This document shows, piece after piece, positions 24,601 through 33,535 of a DNA stretch of 59,753 nt (position 1 is its first letter; each line of letters begins with the position of its first letter). The notes under the pieces are model-generated. The model was not told where the DNA came from, searched no databases, and saw only the letters and a list, made by a program, of their open reading frames with translations. The stretch covers positions 1-59,753 of the forward strand of contig JAOUDZ010000022.1 of NCBI GenBank assembly GCA_029858965.1. Reading direction: 5' to 3'. Both the position numbers and the translations under genes were made by a program. The stretch comes from Cyclobacteriaceae bacterium (GTDB lineage: Bacteria; Bacteroidota; Bacteroidia; Cytophagales; Cyclobacteriaceae).

Positions 24601-26202
24601 ATCTATTGGCGGATTACTTACCTGTGCAAAATGCTGCTTAAAGTAGTTCGATATATGGCGGCTTTCTTTGGACAAGATAGCCGGCGGTGTGTCATCCCCC
24701 ATTGAACCAATAGCCTCGTAACCTTTTTCCGCCATGGGCTGAATGAGGATCTTTATATCTTCGGATGTATAACCGTATGCATTTTGTCGTTGGACCAGAG
24801 TCTTCTCTTCAAAACTGTTCGCAACCAATTCCTGCTCCGGCTCTAGCCTGAGTTTAAGTCTGTTCTCAATGATCCAGTTGTAATATGGCTTTCCCTCATA
24901 CACAGCACGCTTTACCTTCTCATCATCCAACACTTTTGCCTGGTATAGGTCGACCATTAGCATTTTTCCAGGCTTAATACGACCTTTTTCAATTATATCC
25001 TTGGGATCCACCGGCAAGGCTCCTGCTTCAGAAGCGGCGATAACCCGACCAGAACGAGTAATACAGTACCGAAGGGGGCGAAGCCCATTTCTGTCAAGTG
25101 TTGCACCAATGCGGCAACCATCTGTAAACACGAGTGCGGCGGGTCCGTCCCAAGGCTCCATCATGGAAGCATGGTACTTATAAAATGCTTTGCGATGCGC
25201 ATCCATCAGCTTATTGTCCTGCCAGGCTTCAGGAACCAGCATCATCAAAACATGTGGCAGAGAGCGGCCGGACAACACCAGCATCTCTACCAACGCATCA
25301 AGATTAGCCGAGTCTGAACCTTCAGGACTTGTTATGGGGAGCAGCATTTTCAACTCTGCCGGCGTGAAGAACATCGATTGAAATAATGCTTCCTTAGATT
25401 TCATCTTATTCACATTACCCCGAATCGTATTTATTTCACCGTTGTGAGCAATGTAACGGAAGGGCTGTGCTAGTTTCCAATTCGGGAAAGTATTGGTTGA
25501 AAACCTGGAGTGTACCAACGCAAGTGCCGTCTTTACACGCGAATCCTGAAGGTCACCAAAATAGGCCCGCAACTGGTCTGTTCTAAGCTGGCCTTTGTAT
25601 ATTATAGTCCTGGAAGAAAAACTGGTTATGTAAAATTCTTTATTGCTTCCTTTTACGTCTCTGGCAATAGTGTGTGACGTGTGGTTTCTTAAAACAAAAA
25701 GCTTGCGTTCAAAGGCATCGCTTGCCAACCCCTTATCTTTAGCGGTTACAAACACTTGCTCAATAACCGGCTCAACTTCAGCGGCTCCAGGACCTGGCAC
25801 GCTGTGATCTACTGGCACAACGCGGTATCCAAGCAATTCCAGATCCAGCTCTTTAATGTTTTTTCTGAGTACTTCCCGGCAGGCATTCATCACCTTTTTG
25901 TCACGTGGGAAAAACACCATACCTACCCCATAGCTGCCCGCGTCAGGCAACTTGAATCCCAATCGGGAACATTCATCGTCAAGGAATTCGTGCGGTAGTT
26001 GAATGAGTATCCCCGCGCCATCTCCTGTCTTTGGACTACTTCCTTTACCTCCGCGATGCTCCATGTTTTCAAGCATGGATAATGCATCACGCAAATTCTG
26101 GTTGGTTTTCGTACCGTTGATATTGGCAACAAAGCCAATACCACACGAATCATGCTCCAGATCGGGTGTATACAAACCGCGGCTGGTCTTATTTTTCTTC
26201 AT
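21667..26202 (-). CDS. gltB: Glutamate synthase large subunit
   Basis: This 1511-residue alpha subunit makes two glutamates from glutamine and 2-oxoglutarate. The N-terminal class II amidotransferase domain has its nucleophile at Cys20 (LEHDSCGIGF) after a short propeptide, with the HRGG and TGDGAGIL motifs. The central domain, the FMN-binding synthase barrel (SGEGGED, KPGEGGQLPGHKV, GADGGTGASP) and the 3Fe-4S motif CHLNTCPVG follow, then the C-terminal beta-helix GXGXG domain (about 1270-1450). All expected domains are present and full length. It leads the gltBD operon. Confidence 0.97.
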   Translation of the reverse strand: MKKNKTSRGLYTPDLEHDSCGIGFVANINGTKTNQNLRDALSMLENMEHRGGKGSSPKTGDGAGILIQLPHEFLDDECSRLGFKLPDAGSYGVGMVFFPRDKKVMNACREVLRKNIKELDLELLGYRVVPVDHSVPGPGAAEVEPVIEQVFVTAKDKGLASDAFERKLFVLRNHTSHTIARDVKGSNKEFYITSFSSRTIIYKGQLRTDQLRAYFGDLQDSRVKTALALVHSRFSTNTFPNWKLAQPFRYIAHNGEINTIRGNVNKMKSKEALFQSMFFTPAELKMLLPITSPEGSDSANLDALVEMLVLSGRSLPHVLMMLVPEAWQDNKLMDAHRKAFYKYHASMMEPWDGPAALVFTDGCRIGATLDRNGLRPLRYCITRSGRVIAASEAGALPVDPKDIIEKGRIKPGKMLMVDLYQAKVLDDEKVKRAVYEGKPYYNWIIENRLKLRLEPEQELVANSFEEKTLVQRQNAYGYTSEDIKILIQPMAEKGYEAIGSMGDDTPPAILSKESRHISNYFKQHFAQVSNPPIDPIRERLVMSLFTRVGSSLNVLAETPEHTRQIHISQPVLLNADLEKFRHLQDQGFECAVLQCVFKADGKPGRLEESIDKICGDAEKAVRAGKKILILSDKKISSEFAPIPSLLSVGAVHQYLIEKRIRTEAGLVVEAGDVWEVQHFATIIGYGASAVNPYLALETIHFMNKHGLFYKPLADEETFANYQKAVGNGLLKVISKMGISTLQSYQSSQIFEALGIGSDVVEKCFKGTISRIEGLSFDDIAKEVLVRHEVAFEIESKELPVGGVYQWKRRGEKHLFSPEVIHLLQYSTKSNNYELFKKYAHKINDQENDLLTFRGLFEFKKRNPIPISEVEPVSEIFKRFATGAMSFGSISHEAHSTLAIAMNRIGGKSNSGEGGEDEIRFEKKENGDWERSAIKQVASGRFGVTSYFLANADELQIKMAQGAKPGEGGQLPGHKVDEWIGRVRHSTPGVGLISPPPHHDIYSIEDLAQLIYDLKNANRQARINVKLVSQAGVGTVAAGVAKAKADAILISGADGGTGASPISSLRHAGLPWELGLAEAHQTLVKNNLRSRVVLQTDGQIRTGRDIAIATLLGAEEWGVATAALVVEGCIMMRKCHLNTCPVGIATQDSKLRKLFTGDPDHVVNFFTFLAQNLREVMAELGFSTVNDMVGRADMLRVRQDVDHWKIKKLDLSPLLQREPVREHIGLYKQIDQDFELEKVLDWKLVEAARAALDIGEPVREKFIIRNIDRSTGALLSNEISKKYKGKGLPEDTIQFHFKGSAGQSFGAFVAPGVTFELEGEANDYFGKGLSGGKLIVYPDKEATFKPEDNIIVGNVAFYGATSGEAYIRGQAGERFCVRNSGVNTVVEGVGDHACEYMTGGRVIILGGTGRNFAAGMSGGIAYVFDPEHALERLCNKDMVELETMDSEDKAAVKTMIEKHFKYTGSDPAEWILGKWEEAAELFVKVMPKDYKAVLQKAKSAKASQREAKVSVK

Positions 26203-26439
26203 CTGGTTCTATAAAATTACTAATAATATCCCGCCCAGGGCAGAACGGGGTTTTGAATTTATCAAAGAAACCGAACGAAATTGGGGATGAGGAACACTTT
26301 TTCGAAATATTTTGAATCTTTTCAGTAATAATTCAAACTGTTTTCAAATTGGTAACGCGCCAACGATTGCAGAGCCATGCATTTTGAAAAATTCAGCTAA
26401 ACTCGAAAACGATTGCTAAAAACAATAAGCAGCTGTTGC

Positions 26440-27111
26440 CTACGGTTTGACACCCCTCACCATTTCCCGTTTCCCCGGAGGGCCTGTTAACGTTTCTGTA
26501 ACAAGTCCTAACGTCTTCAGGTTCCGCTTTAGCTGTCCTTGAGCACAATAGGTGACCAATACTGCACCCTGCCGCATTGCGTTTACTACCTTTTCAAGCA
26601 CGGGTAAAGTCCATAATTCAGGTTGCTTATTGGGTGAAAAGGCATCGAAATAAACGAGGTCATAGGATTGGGGAGTGCATTGAACGTTCTCAAGCAGCGT
26701 TTGGAGTTTCTGCAGCGTAAACCCGGGAAATATTTGTACCGCTGACTCCCAGCAAGATTGATGCAGTTTGGCAAAGTGATCGTGCAAGCCAAGTTTTTGG
26801 GTATAATTCAGCATAGGCCAAATTTTATCGTGAACTGGAAACGCCTCTATCGTTGTATAGTGAATCGATATTGGCAATGTGAGCATGTGGTGAACGGTAA
26901 GCAAAGCGTTTAATCCGGTACCAAACCCAATCTCCAGAATTGAAATAGTATCGGGTCTATGCTGGTCAATATAAAAGTCAAGTCCATTTTTTATAAAAAC
27001 ATGCGTTGACTCCTGAATCGCACCGTTGGCTGAATGGTAGGTTTCGTCCAGATCTTCATTCAACAATGAATGGGAGCCATCCGAAGTAGTGATGATTTTG
27101 ACAGCAGCCAT
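26440..27111 (-). CDS. mnmD: tRNA (5-methylaminomethyl-2-thiouridine)-methyltransferase MnmD-type
   Basis: This 223-residue protein starts at the ATG at 27111, which overlaps the ispF stop by one base (TGATG). The SAM-binding motif is ILEIGFGTGLNALL, followed by an acidic loop (TIEAFPVHDKIW) and YDLVYFDAFSPNKQPELWT, matching the methyltransferase half of MnmC. It would methylate the wobble uridine of some tRNAs at the last step of mnm5s2U synthesis. The FAD oxidase half of MnmC is absent, as in stand-alone MnmD proteins. A 12-residue extension into ispF in another frame is unlikely to be used. Confidence 0.9.
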   Translation of the reverse strand: MAAVKIITTSDGSHSLLNEDLDETYHSANGAIQESTHVFIKNGLDFYIDQHRPDTISILEIGFGTGLNALLTVHHMLTLPISIHYTTIEAFPVHDKIWPMLNYTQKLGLHDHFAKLHQSCWESAVQIFPGFTLQKLQTLLENVQCTPQSYDLVYFDAFSPNKQPELWTLPVLEKVVNAMRQGAVLVTYCAQGQLKRNLKTLGLVTETLTGPPGKREMVRGVKP

Positions 27112-27593
27112 CAACTCTTTTGTAACAGCGCTACTGCGTAGGCACAAACGCCTTCTTCCCTTCCTACATATCCAAGCTTTTCATTGGTTGTTGCCTTGAT
27201 GGACAAGTCATCCTCGCTTATGTTCATCAAGGGTGCCAGTACATTTTTCATCGCGGCGATATGCGGGCTTATCTTGGGTTTCTCCAGGCATATCGTACAA
27301 TCAACATTGCCAATGTCCCATCCCTTATCATTCACCATTCGCGTAACCTCCCGCAAAAAGTATTTGCTGTCCCTGCCCTTCCATCTTTCATCAGTATTGG
27401 CAAAATGATGACCAATATCCCCGAGGCTGGCAGCGCCCAGCAAGGCATCACAAATGGCATGAATCACCACATCAGCATCTGAATGGCCTACGGCGCCTTT
27501 CGGTGCTCCTTCCAGCTGAATTCCTCCGAGGTAAAAGTTCCTCTTTGTTTCGAGTTCATGCACATCAAAACCCATTCCCACCCGTATTTTCAT
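27111..27593 (-). CDS. ispF: 2-C-methyl-D-erythritol 2,4-cyclodiphosphate synthase
   Basis: This 160-residue MEP-pathway enzyme for isoprenoid precursors starts at the ATG at 27593; a GTG two codons upstream is possible. Motifs are VGMGFDVHEL (metal ligands Asp10 and His12), GHSDADVVIHAICDALLGAA and the GDIGHHFANTDERWKG loop, and C-terminal KATTNEKLGYVGREEGV. It is translationally coupled to mnmD. Zinc-dependent trimer formation is inferred from the family. Confidence 0.96.
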   Translation of the reverse strand: MKIRVGMGFDVHELETKRNFYLGGIQLEGAPKGAVGHSDADVVIHAICDALLGAASLGDIGHHFANTDERWKGRDSKYFLREVTRMVNDKGWDIGNVDCTICLEKPKISPHIAAMKNVLAPLMNISEDDLSIKATTNEKLGYVGREEGVCAYAVALLQKS

Positions 27594-27637
27594 TGTCACA
27601 AATTATTAGTTTTCATGAACCGCAATGTATTCTCAAA

Positions 27638-28876
27638 TTATTTGTTATCGGCATGATAATATATCACACTTGAATTTTCTTCGCGGAGTATTTCGTTGGC
27701 GACACGGTGAATATCCTCCAGCTTGGTCGCACCTATTATCCCACGCTCCTCATTGACCAAATTAGCATCACCGGAAAGCTTGGCAAAAGCCAGGTTCATG
27801 GCTCGATTCAACACCTCTACTTCTCCAAACGAAAGGGTAGACTCTGCCTGGTTTTTAACTTTCTCAAGTTCCTCTTCAGTAGATCCTTCCGCAACCAGTT
27901 GATCAATTATTGAACTTATTTCAGCTTCTGCCTCCGGCAGAGAGATACCATCCTTCACTCTACCCCCGATCACAAATAACCCCGGGTCTATGGTACCTGT
28001 AAGGAAGGAAGAAATTGATGTAAATATTTCTTTTTCCTTAACTAACTGTTGATAGAGCCTGCTGGATTGACCATGGCTCATTATATCACTCAGTAAATCA
28101 ATGGCATAATAATCAGTGTGAAATCGGCCGGGCATATGATAGGCTTTGTACAATGCGTTGGCAGGGACGCTGGCATGAATCTCCAAAGATCTCTTTAGAA
28201 GTTGCTTTGGCTCGCGCGGAAGGTTTCTCATTTTCATTCCTGGACGAAGGGGGCCAAACCATTTTTCCGAAAGTTTTTTTACCTGATCCACTTTGACATT
28301 TCCGGCCACCACCAGCACTGCATTGTTCGGTACATAATGGCGGAAGAAGAAATCCTGCACATCTTGCATGGTCGCGTGTTCAATATGGCTGATTTCCTTA
28401 CCTATCGTGGCCCATTGATACGGGTGCACTTGGTATGCCAGAGGTCGAAGTCTGAGCCAAACATCACCATAAGGCTGGTTCAGATAGCGTTGTTTGAATT
28501 CTTCGATTACTACTTTTCGCTGTACTTCCAATACAGCTGGATCAAAGGATAAACTCAACATCCTGTCGCTTTCCAGCCAAAAGCCCGTTTCTATATTCGA
28601 TGCCGGCAAGGTCAAATAATAGTTGGTAATATCGGTACTGGTAAAAGCGTTATTCTCTCCACCAACACGCTGCAACGGCTCATCATAGCTGGGAATATTC
28701 TGCGAACCTCCAAACATTAAATGTTCAAAAAGGTGTGCAAATCCAGTCTTGTCGGGTTGCTCATCCCTGGATCCCACATCATACAAAAGGTTCATCACGA
28801 CAATCTGAACGGTAGGTTCCTCATGGACAATAACCCTTAAACCGTTTTCCAGCGTAAACTCTTTGAAAGAAATCAT
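27638..28876 (-). CDS. M16 family zinc metallopeptidase
   Basis: This 412-residue protein has one peptidase half and one inactive-type half. The inverted zinc motif HLFEH (His48, Glu51, His52) is followed downstream by the third ligand region EEFKQRYLNQPYGDVW. No signal peptide is visible, so it is probably cytoplasmic, or processed like the paired M16 enzymes of other bacteria. The ATG at 28876 fits the family start (ISFKEFTLENGLRVIVHEE). A -7 element 6-7 bp upstream suggests a leaderless transcript and excludes an upstream start at 28894. Confidence 0.92.
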   Translation of the reverse strand: MISFKEFTLENGLRVIVHEEPTVQIVVMNLLYDVGSRDEQPDKTGFAHLFEHLMFGGSQNIPSYDEPLQRVGGENNAFTSTDITNYYLTLPASNIETGFWLESDRMLSLSFDPAVLEVQRKVVIEEFKQRYLNQPYGDVWLRLRPLAYQVHPYQWATIGKEISHIEHATMQDVQDFFFRHYVPNNAVLVVAGNVKVDQVKKLSEKWFGPLRPGMKMRNLPREPKQLLKRSLEIHASVPANALYKAYHMPGRFHTDYYAIDLLSDIMSHGQSSRLYQQLVKEKEIFTSISSFLTGTIDPGLFVIGGRVKDGISLPEAEAEISSIIDQLVAEGSTEEELEKVKNQAESTLSFGEVEVLNRAMNLAFAKLSGDANLVNEERGIIGATKLEDIHRVANEILREENSSVIYYHADNK

Positions 28877-28882
28877 ATGCCT

Positions 28883-28890
28883 CAAAAATA
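28883..28890 (-). promoter_or_regulatory. Putative -7 promoter element abutting the M16 start
   Basis: The minus strand reads TATTTTTG, an exact match, with its last base 7 nt before the ATG. Transcription would start at or very near the start codon. Confidence 0.45.
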
Positions 28891-29035
28891 GCAAACGTTA
28901 TTTAACTTGTATTGTCCCGGAAAGTATTATCATCGCAACAGTAAATCATCCATCCCATTCCGGTGATAGCGCTATTCCGTATGTAAGATGGTGCAGTGAT
29001 TGTCAGTATTCAATGTAAGTGACAAAAAAGTAGGC

Positions 29036-29043
29036 TAACTTTG
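29036..29043 (+). promoter_or_regulatory. Putative -7 promoter element for the E1 gene
   Basis: TAACTTTG is an exact TAnnTTTG match, 18 bp before the ATG at 29061. Confidence 0.5.
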
Positions 29044-29060
29044 AGCCGCATTTCCGGGCT

Positions 29061-31040
29061 ATGAATTTCAACCGAAAAAAATACACAGATAACACGCTCC
29101 GGGATCTTTTCGAAGGCATTCTCTTCCCCAGGATGATCGAAGAAAAAATGCTCATTCTCCTTCGCCAGAATAAAATCAGCAAGTGGTTTAGTGGTATTGG
29201 CCAGGAGGCTATTGCCGTGGGCATAACACTTGCGTTGGACGACGACGAATACATTCTCCCAATGCATCGAAATCTTGGGGTATTTACGGCGCGAAAGATC
29301 CCTTTTGAAAGGTTGTTTGCCCAGTGGCAAGGCACATTGAAAGGGTATACAAAAGGAAGGGATCGCTCCTTCCACTTTGGCACAACTGAACACCACATTG
29401 TTGGCATGATTTCTCACCTTGGTCCCCAGAACGGAGTGGCCGACGGAATAGCATTAGCCAGTAAGCTGAAAGGTGAAAAAAAAGTAACCGTTGTATTTAA
29501 TGGCGATGGAGGAACAAGTGAGGGGGACTTCCATGAAGCTATCAATGTTGCTGCAGTATGGGACTTACCCGTGATTTTTGTTATCGAAAACAACGGTTAT
29601 GGACTTTCAACACCGAGCAATGAACAATTCCGTTGTGAGAGTTTTGCGGATAAAGGAATTGGTTATGGCGTAGAAGCATTAAGCATTGATGGCAACAATA
29701 TTCTTGAAGTTTATGATACGGTAAGGTTGTTGGCTGAAAGCCTTAGGAAACAACATCGGCCAGTGCTTTTGGAATGCAGGACGTTCCGCATGCGGGGACA
29801 CGAAGAAGCTTCAGGTATAAAATATGTTCCAAAACAACTACTGCAGGAATGGGCAAAAAAAGATCCGGTAGAAAACTATGAACAATTCATGTTAAAGGAG
29901 GGCATAATTGATTCTGATTACATCGAAAATTTGCGCCAGAAAATAAAAAAAGAAATTGAACTTGGCCTGGCAACTTCACTAGGCGAAACATACCCCTCGG
30001 CAGATACACAAAGTGAACTCGAAGATGTTTTTGCTCCTTTCTCCCAGCGAATCATCCCTCCGCTGTCGGAAAACAAATCCGAGAAGCGTTTCATTGATGC
30101 CATCCGCGAAGGGCTTCAGCAAAGCATGGAGCGCTATGATAATCTGGTGCTCATGGGACAGGACATTGCAGAGTATGGCGGTGTTTTCAAAATCACAGAG
30201 GGATTTGTTGAGCAGTTTGGCAAGGAGCGGGTCCGAAACACACCAATTTGTGAATCCGCAATAATAGGTGCGGGGCTTGGTTTATCCATAAAAGGGATGA
30301 AGGCGATGGTTGAAATGCAATTTGCAGACTTCGTGACGGAGGGGTTCAACCAAATTGTCAACAACCTCGCAAAAACCTATTGGCGTTGGGCGCAGCACGC
30401 TGATGTGGTTGTACGCATGCCAACGGGAGCAGGCACTGCCGCCGGACCGTTTCATTCGCAAAGCAATGAAGCCTGGTTCTTCCACACACCAGGATTAAAG
30501 ATTGTATATCCGTCAAATCCCTATGACGCGAAGGGTCTATTGTGCGCTGCCATTGAAGACCCAAACCCAGTAATGTTCTTCGAACATAAGTTGCTTTATC
30601 GTTCCATCAGAGAGTTTATCCCGTCTGATTACTATACCGTGGAGATTGGCAAGGCAAAGCGGGTGCAGGAGGGCGACGACCTTTCTATCATAACGTATGG
30701 GATGGGTGTGCACTGGACCATGGAAATTTTAGCCGCAATGCCTGGCACTCATGCTGATGTCATCGACCTGCGAACATTATTACCCTGGGACAAAGAGATG
30801 GTTACAGCAACCGTTCAAAAAACAAATCGTGTGCTCATTCTCCATGAAGATAGTCTTACCGGCGGAATCGGCGCTGAGATCAGTGCCTGGATAAATGAAC
30901 ACTGTTTTAAGTCGCTGGATGCCCCGATAATACGCGTAGCAGCGCTGGATACCGCAGTCCCATTCGCGCCGACGTTAGAACAAAATTATCTGCCAAAAGA
31001 CCGCCTGAAAGCTGCAATTGAAACCTTGGTAAGCTTTTGA
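29061..31040 (+). CDS. Fused alpha/beta thiamine-dependent 2-oxo acid dehydrogenase E1
   Basis: This 659-residue single chain joins an E1 alpha-like half (about 1-325) and an E1 beta-like half (about 340-659), which are usually separate proteins. The alpha half has the TPP-binding motif from GDG (148-150) to NN (177-178) and ECRTFRMRGHE; the beta half has the KITEGFVEQFGKERV, MPTGAGTAAGPFHSQS and HEDSLTGGIGAEI segments. Its features fit branched-chain/pyruvate-type E1 enzymes. E2 and E3 genes are not next to it, so it must draw on genes elsewhere. The substrate is not certain; a 2-oxoisovalerate-like role is likely. Confidence 0.92.
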   Translation: MNFNRKKYTDNTLRDLFEGILFPRMIEEKMLILLRQNKISKWFSGIGQEAIAVGITLALDDDEYILPMHRNLGVFTARKIPFERLFAQWQGTLKGYTKGRDRSFHFGTTEHHIVGMISHLGPQNGVADGIALASKLKGEKKVTVVFNGDGGTSEGDFHEAINVAAVWDLPVIFVIENNGYGLSTPSNEQFRCESFADKGIGYGVEALSIDGNNILEVYDTVRLLAESLRKQHRPVLLECRTFRMRGHEEASGIKYVPKQLLQEWAKKDPVENYEQFMLKEGIIDSDYIENLRQKIKKEIELGLATSLGETYPSADTQSELEDVFAPFSQRIIPPLSENKSEKRFIDAIREGLQQSMERYDNLVLMGQDIAEYGGVFKITEGFVEQFGKERVRNTPICESAIIGAGLGLSIKGMKAMVEMQFADFVTEGFNQIVNNLAKTYWRWAQHADVVVRMPTGAGTAAGPFHSQSNEAWFFHTPGLKIVYPSNPYDAKGLLCAAIEDPNPVMFFEHKLLYRSIREFIPSDYYTVEIGKAKRVQEGDDLSIITYGMGVHWTMEILAAMPGTHADVIDLRTLLPWDKEMVTATVQKTNRVLILHEDSLTGGIGAEISAWINEHCFKSLDAPIIRVAALDTAVPFAPTLEQNYLPKDRLKAAIETLVSF

Positions 31041-31146
31041 ATATGACCGCAGGATGCAGTTACCCGGACGTTTTAGTTTGCCCGAAGGAAGCCCGATGGG
31101 TCAATTACAAATTTTCCTTAAATTAGCGTGTTTCTGACTCTATTTT

Positions 31147-33528
31147 TTGAACGCATCCTCTAAAAATACGGACTTCCCACTGTTACCAGAAACCCTCAAG
31201 TTTTTAGGGCTAGTGTTTCTTACCATACTATTATCGGTATCCGTATCAATGGGCCAGAATACCAAAGGAGACAAGCCATCTACGAATAGGGAAAGTCGAT
31301 TCAAAACTACGTTTAGGAAAGGCGGATCGAAAAGAAAAACAACAACTAATAAAAGAGTACGCTCAAATGAAAAATCTATCGCGGGCCGCGCAAACGCTTC
31401 CTCACCGGGTAGAGCATCAGGAAAGGATCGTCCAGGAAAACCCCTGAGACCCATTGCGAAATCAGCGCCATCCAAAGAAAAGGCCTGGAGAGGCGACATC
31501 GCAGGTTATCGCGTAAGATCAACCAAAAGGTCAAAATCGCCAGCCGGGACGAGCCGAAATGTCTACCCACAACACGGCATGTTTGTACACAACCCTTCAA
31601 AAAAACCAAAACGCGGTGAACGTGCGGTTTCGAACCGTAGCCAATTAGCAAGACTCGAAGTTTTGCAGTCAAAGGAAAGACCGCCCTCAGGACCAAAAAG
31701 GAAAGTAGTCCCTCGATCAGCGTCCAGGGCCTTCATTGCCAGGAAGAGCATTAATGTTTATGCAAGTTTCCCGCGTCCGAAACGAAGGGGTGAGCATGCA
31801 ACAACAAAAGATTTGGCCGGCAGAAAACTCAGGAGCAAGAATTTTGAGACGCCTCGCCCCAAAGTAATTCCTCCCGCTTCAATGCCATACTATGGACGCA
31901 GACCGATGGGTGACAAACCATATGGCGGAAAAACTTCTGGCGGCTATAGATCAGCCACGCGTGCAGGGCAACATCCATGGAAAGGTGACATTGCGGGACG
32001 GCGTATCCGTAGTCGAAACTTCTCAAGCCATAAGGAGGGTAAAATAATTTTGCCTACTGCAGCAAAAGATCGTTATGGTCTTGGATCTGCTCGTATTGGC
32101 ATTTTTCAAGGCAATATCAAAGTCAAAAAGAAGCCCGAAAAGGGCGGCGGCAGTGTCAGTGGACAAGGATGGAACAATAATGGTCAAACCATTGGTGGGG
32201 GAAGGCCCGGGCGTGCTTCAGCTATGGGAAGGTTTCAAGGCAATCTTAAAGCCAAACGACAGGAGAAAGGCGGCGGCAGCGTAAGCGGACAACCTTGGAA
32301 CAACAATGGTCAAACCATAGGCGGTGGAAGACCTGGACGGGGCTCAACCATGGGAAGATTTCAAGGCAACCTCAAAGCCAGACGCCCAGATAAAGGCGGC
32401 GGTAGCGTCAGTGGGAAGGTGTGGAACAATAACGGTCAACCCATCGGTGGGGGACTACCCGAGCAGGGTGGAGGCGTAGCAAGGTTTCAAGGCAACATAA
32501 AGAGCAAACGCCCGCTTAAGGGTGGCGGCAGTGTTAGTGGAAAGGTGTGGAACAATAACGGTCAACCCATCGGTGGGGGATTACCCGAGCAGGGTGCAGG
32601 CGTAGCAAGGTTTCAAGGCAACATAAAGAGCAAACGCCCGCTTAAGGGTGGCGGCAGTGTTAGTGGAAAGGTATGGAACAATAACGGTCAACCCATCGGT
32701 GGCGGCAGGCCTGACCAACGCGACGACGTGGCTCGCTTCCAAGGTAACGTAAAAGCCAGACGCCCAGATAAAGGCGGGGGCAGCGTAAGCGGAAAACTGT
32801 GGAACAATAACGGTCAGCCCATTGGGGGTGGGTTACCGGAGCAGGGTGCAAGCGTGGCAAGATTTCAAGGTAACGTTAAAGCCAGACGCCCTGATAAAGG
32901 CGGGGGTAGCGTAAGCGGAAAACTTTGGAACAATCGTGAAACGCCGATTGCCGGACGAGCACCAGTGCAGGGCGGACGAGCAGCACTATATCAGGGGAAT
33001 ATTAAAAGCAAACAACCAGAAAAGGGGGGAGGGAGTGTAAGCGGAAAACTTTGGAACAATCGTGAAACGCCGATTGCCGGACGAGCACCGTCTGTAGAAG
33101 CACAAAAAATCGATGGCTATCCTGTAAGGATAAAACGATTTGAGGTGCAACCTGGCTTCAGTGATCAGGGTGAACTATTCAAGGGATACATCCGCAGAAA
33201 GTGGGATTATGTTCACAACCCGAGCAGCACGGCCCAAGCCCTGAAAACCAGGGAACCTGGCAAAGCTTATGCTTCCACCACTGCGTATCAAGGCAACGTC
33301 AAAATGCAGAAATATACGCTATTTGAAAAAAATAGGGCCTTGCATCCAGACGCTAAATTTGTAAAAACCAACAAAAACAATGTTGATGGTGAAAGGGATA
33401 TGCTCACGAATTTTAAGCTATGGTGGGCACGTATGTTCAAAGAGCAAGAAAAGCAACCCGATCATTTAAAGTACAAAGGGAAAACGCCTCGCTACGACAA
33501 AGGCGAAGAGGGCATGTGGAACGAATAA
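31147..33528 (+). CDS. Exported basic repetitive protein of unknown function
   Basis: I do not recognise a characterised family. The 793-residue protein probably starts at the TTG at 31147 and has a membrane/signal segment at about residues 19-38 (FLGLVFLTILLSVSVSMGQ). The rest is very rich in Lys, Arg, Gly, Asn and Gln and strongly basic. A degenerate N-terminal part has repeated phrases such as GDIAGxxxRS. Eight 42-43-residue tandem repeats then follow (RFQGNxKxKRPxKGGGSVSG, then WNNNGQPIGGG), and a C-terminal region again has YQGNVK and ends acidic (KGEEGMWNE). No enzyme motif or sorting domain is seen. ytxJ starts 7 bp downstream, so they are probably co-transcribed. An outer-surface or structural role is a guess from composition. 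Confidence 0.75.
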   Translation: MNASSKNTDFPLLPETLKFLGLVFLTILLSVSVSMGQNTKGDKPSTNRESRFKTTFRKGGSKRKTTTNKRVRSNEKSIAGRANASSPGRASGKDRPGKPLRPIAKSAPSKEKAWRGDIAGYRVRSTKRSKSPAGTSRNVYPQHGMFVHNPSKKPKRGERAVSNRSQLARLEVLQSKERPPSGPKRKVVPRSASRAFIARKSINVYASFPRPKRRGEHATTKDLAGRKLRSKNFETPRPKVIPPASMPYYGRRPMGDKPYGGKTSGGYRSATRAGQHPWKGDIAGRRIRSRNFSSHKEGKIILPTAAKDRYGLGSARIGIFQGNIKVKKKPEKGGGSVSGQGWNNNGQTIGGGRPGRASAMGRFQGNLKAKRQEKGGGSVSGQPWNNNGQTIGGGRPGRGSTMGRFQGNLKARRPDKGGGSVSGKVWNNNGQPIGGGLPEQGGGVARFQGNIKSKRPLKGGGSVSGKVWNNNGQPIGGGLPEQGAGVARFQGNIKSKRPLKGGGSVSGKVWNNNGQPIGGGRPDQRDDVARFQGNVKARRPDKGGGSVSGKLWNNNGQPIGGGLPEQGASVARFQGNVKARRPDKGGGSVSGKLWNNRETPIAGRAPVQGGRAALYQGNIKSKQPEKGGGSVSGKLWNNRETPIAGRAPSVEAQKIDGYPVRIKRFEVQPGFSDQGELFKGYIRRKWDYVHNPSSTAQALKTREPGKAYASTTAYQGNVKMQKYTLFEKNRALHPDAKFVKTNKNNVDGERDMLTNFKLWWARMFKEQEKQPDHLKYKGKTPRYDKGEEGMWNE
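32104..33114 (+). repeat. Eight in-frame tandem repeats of 126-129 bp
   Basis: Copies begin with the FQGN/YQGN codons at 32104, 32233, 32359, 32485, 32611, 32737, 32863 and 32989; the first is 129 bp and the others 126 bp. All keep the frame of the surrounding CDS. The copies starting at 32485 and 32611 are nearly identical over their first ~95 bp (one base differs), pointing to recent duplication or gene conversion. Confidence 0.92.
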
Positions 33529-33535
33529 TAGATAT

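Noticed and set aside
32104-33114. CRISPR-like spacing of repeats
   Set aside because: The repeats are 126-129 bp, in frame within a CDS, with no unique spacers or cas genes.
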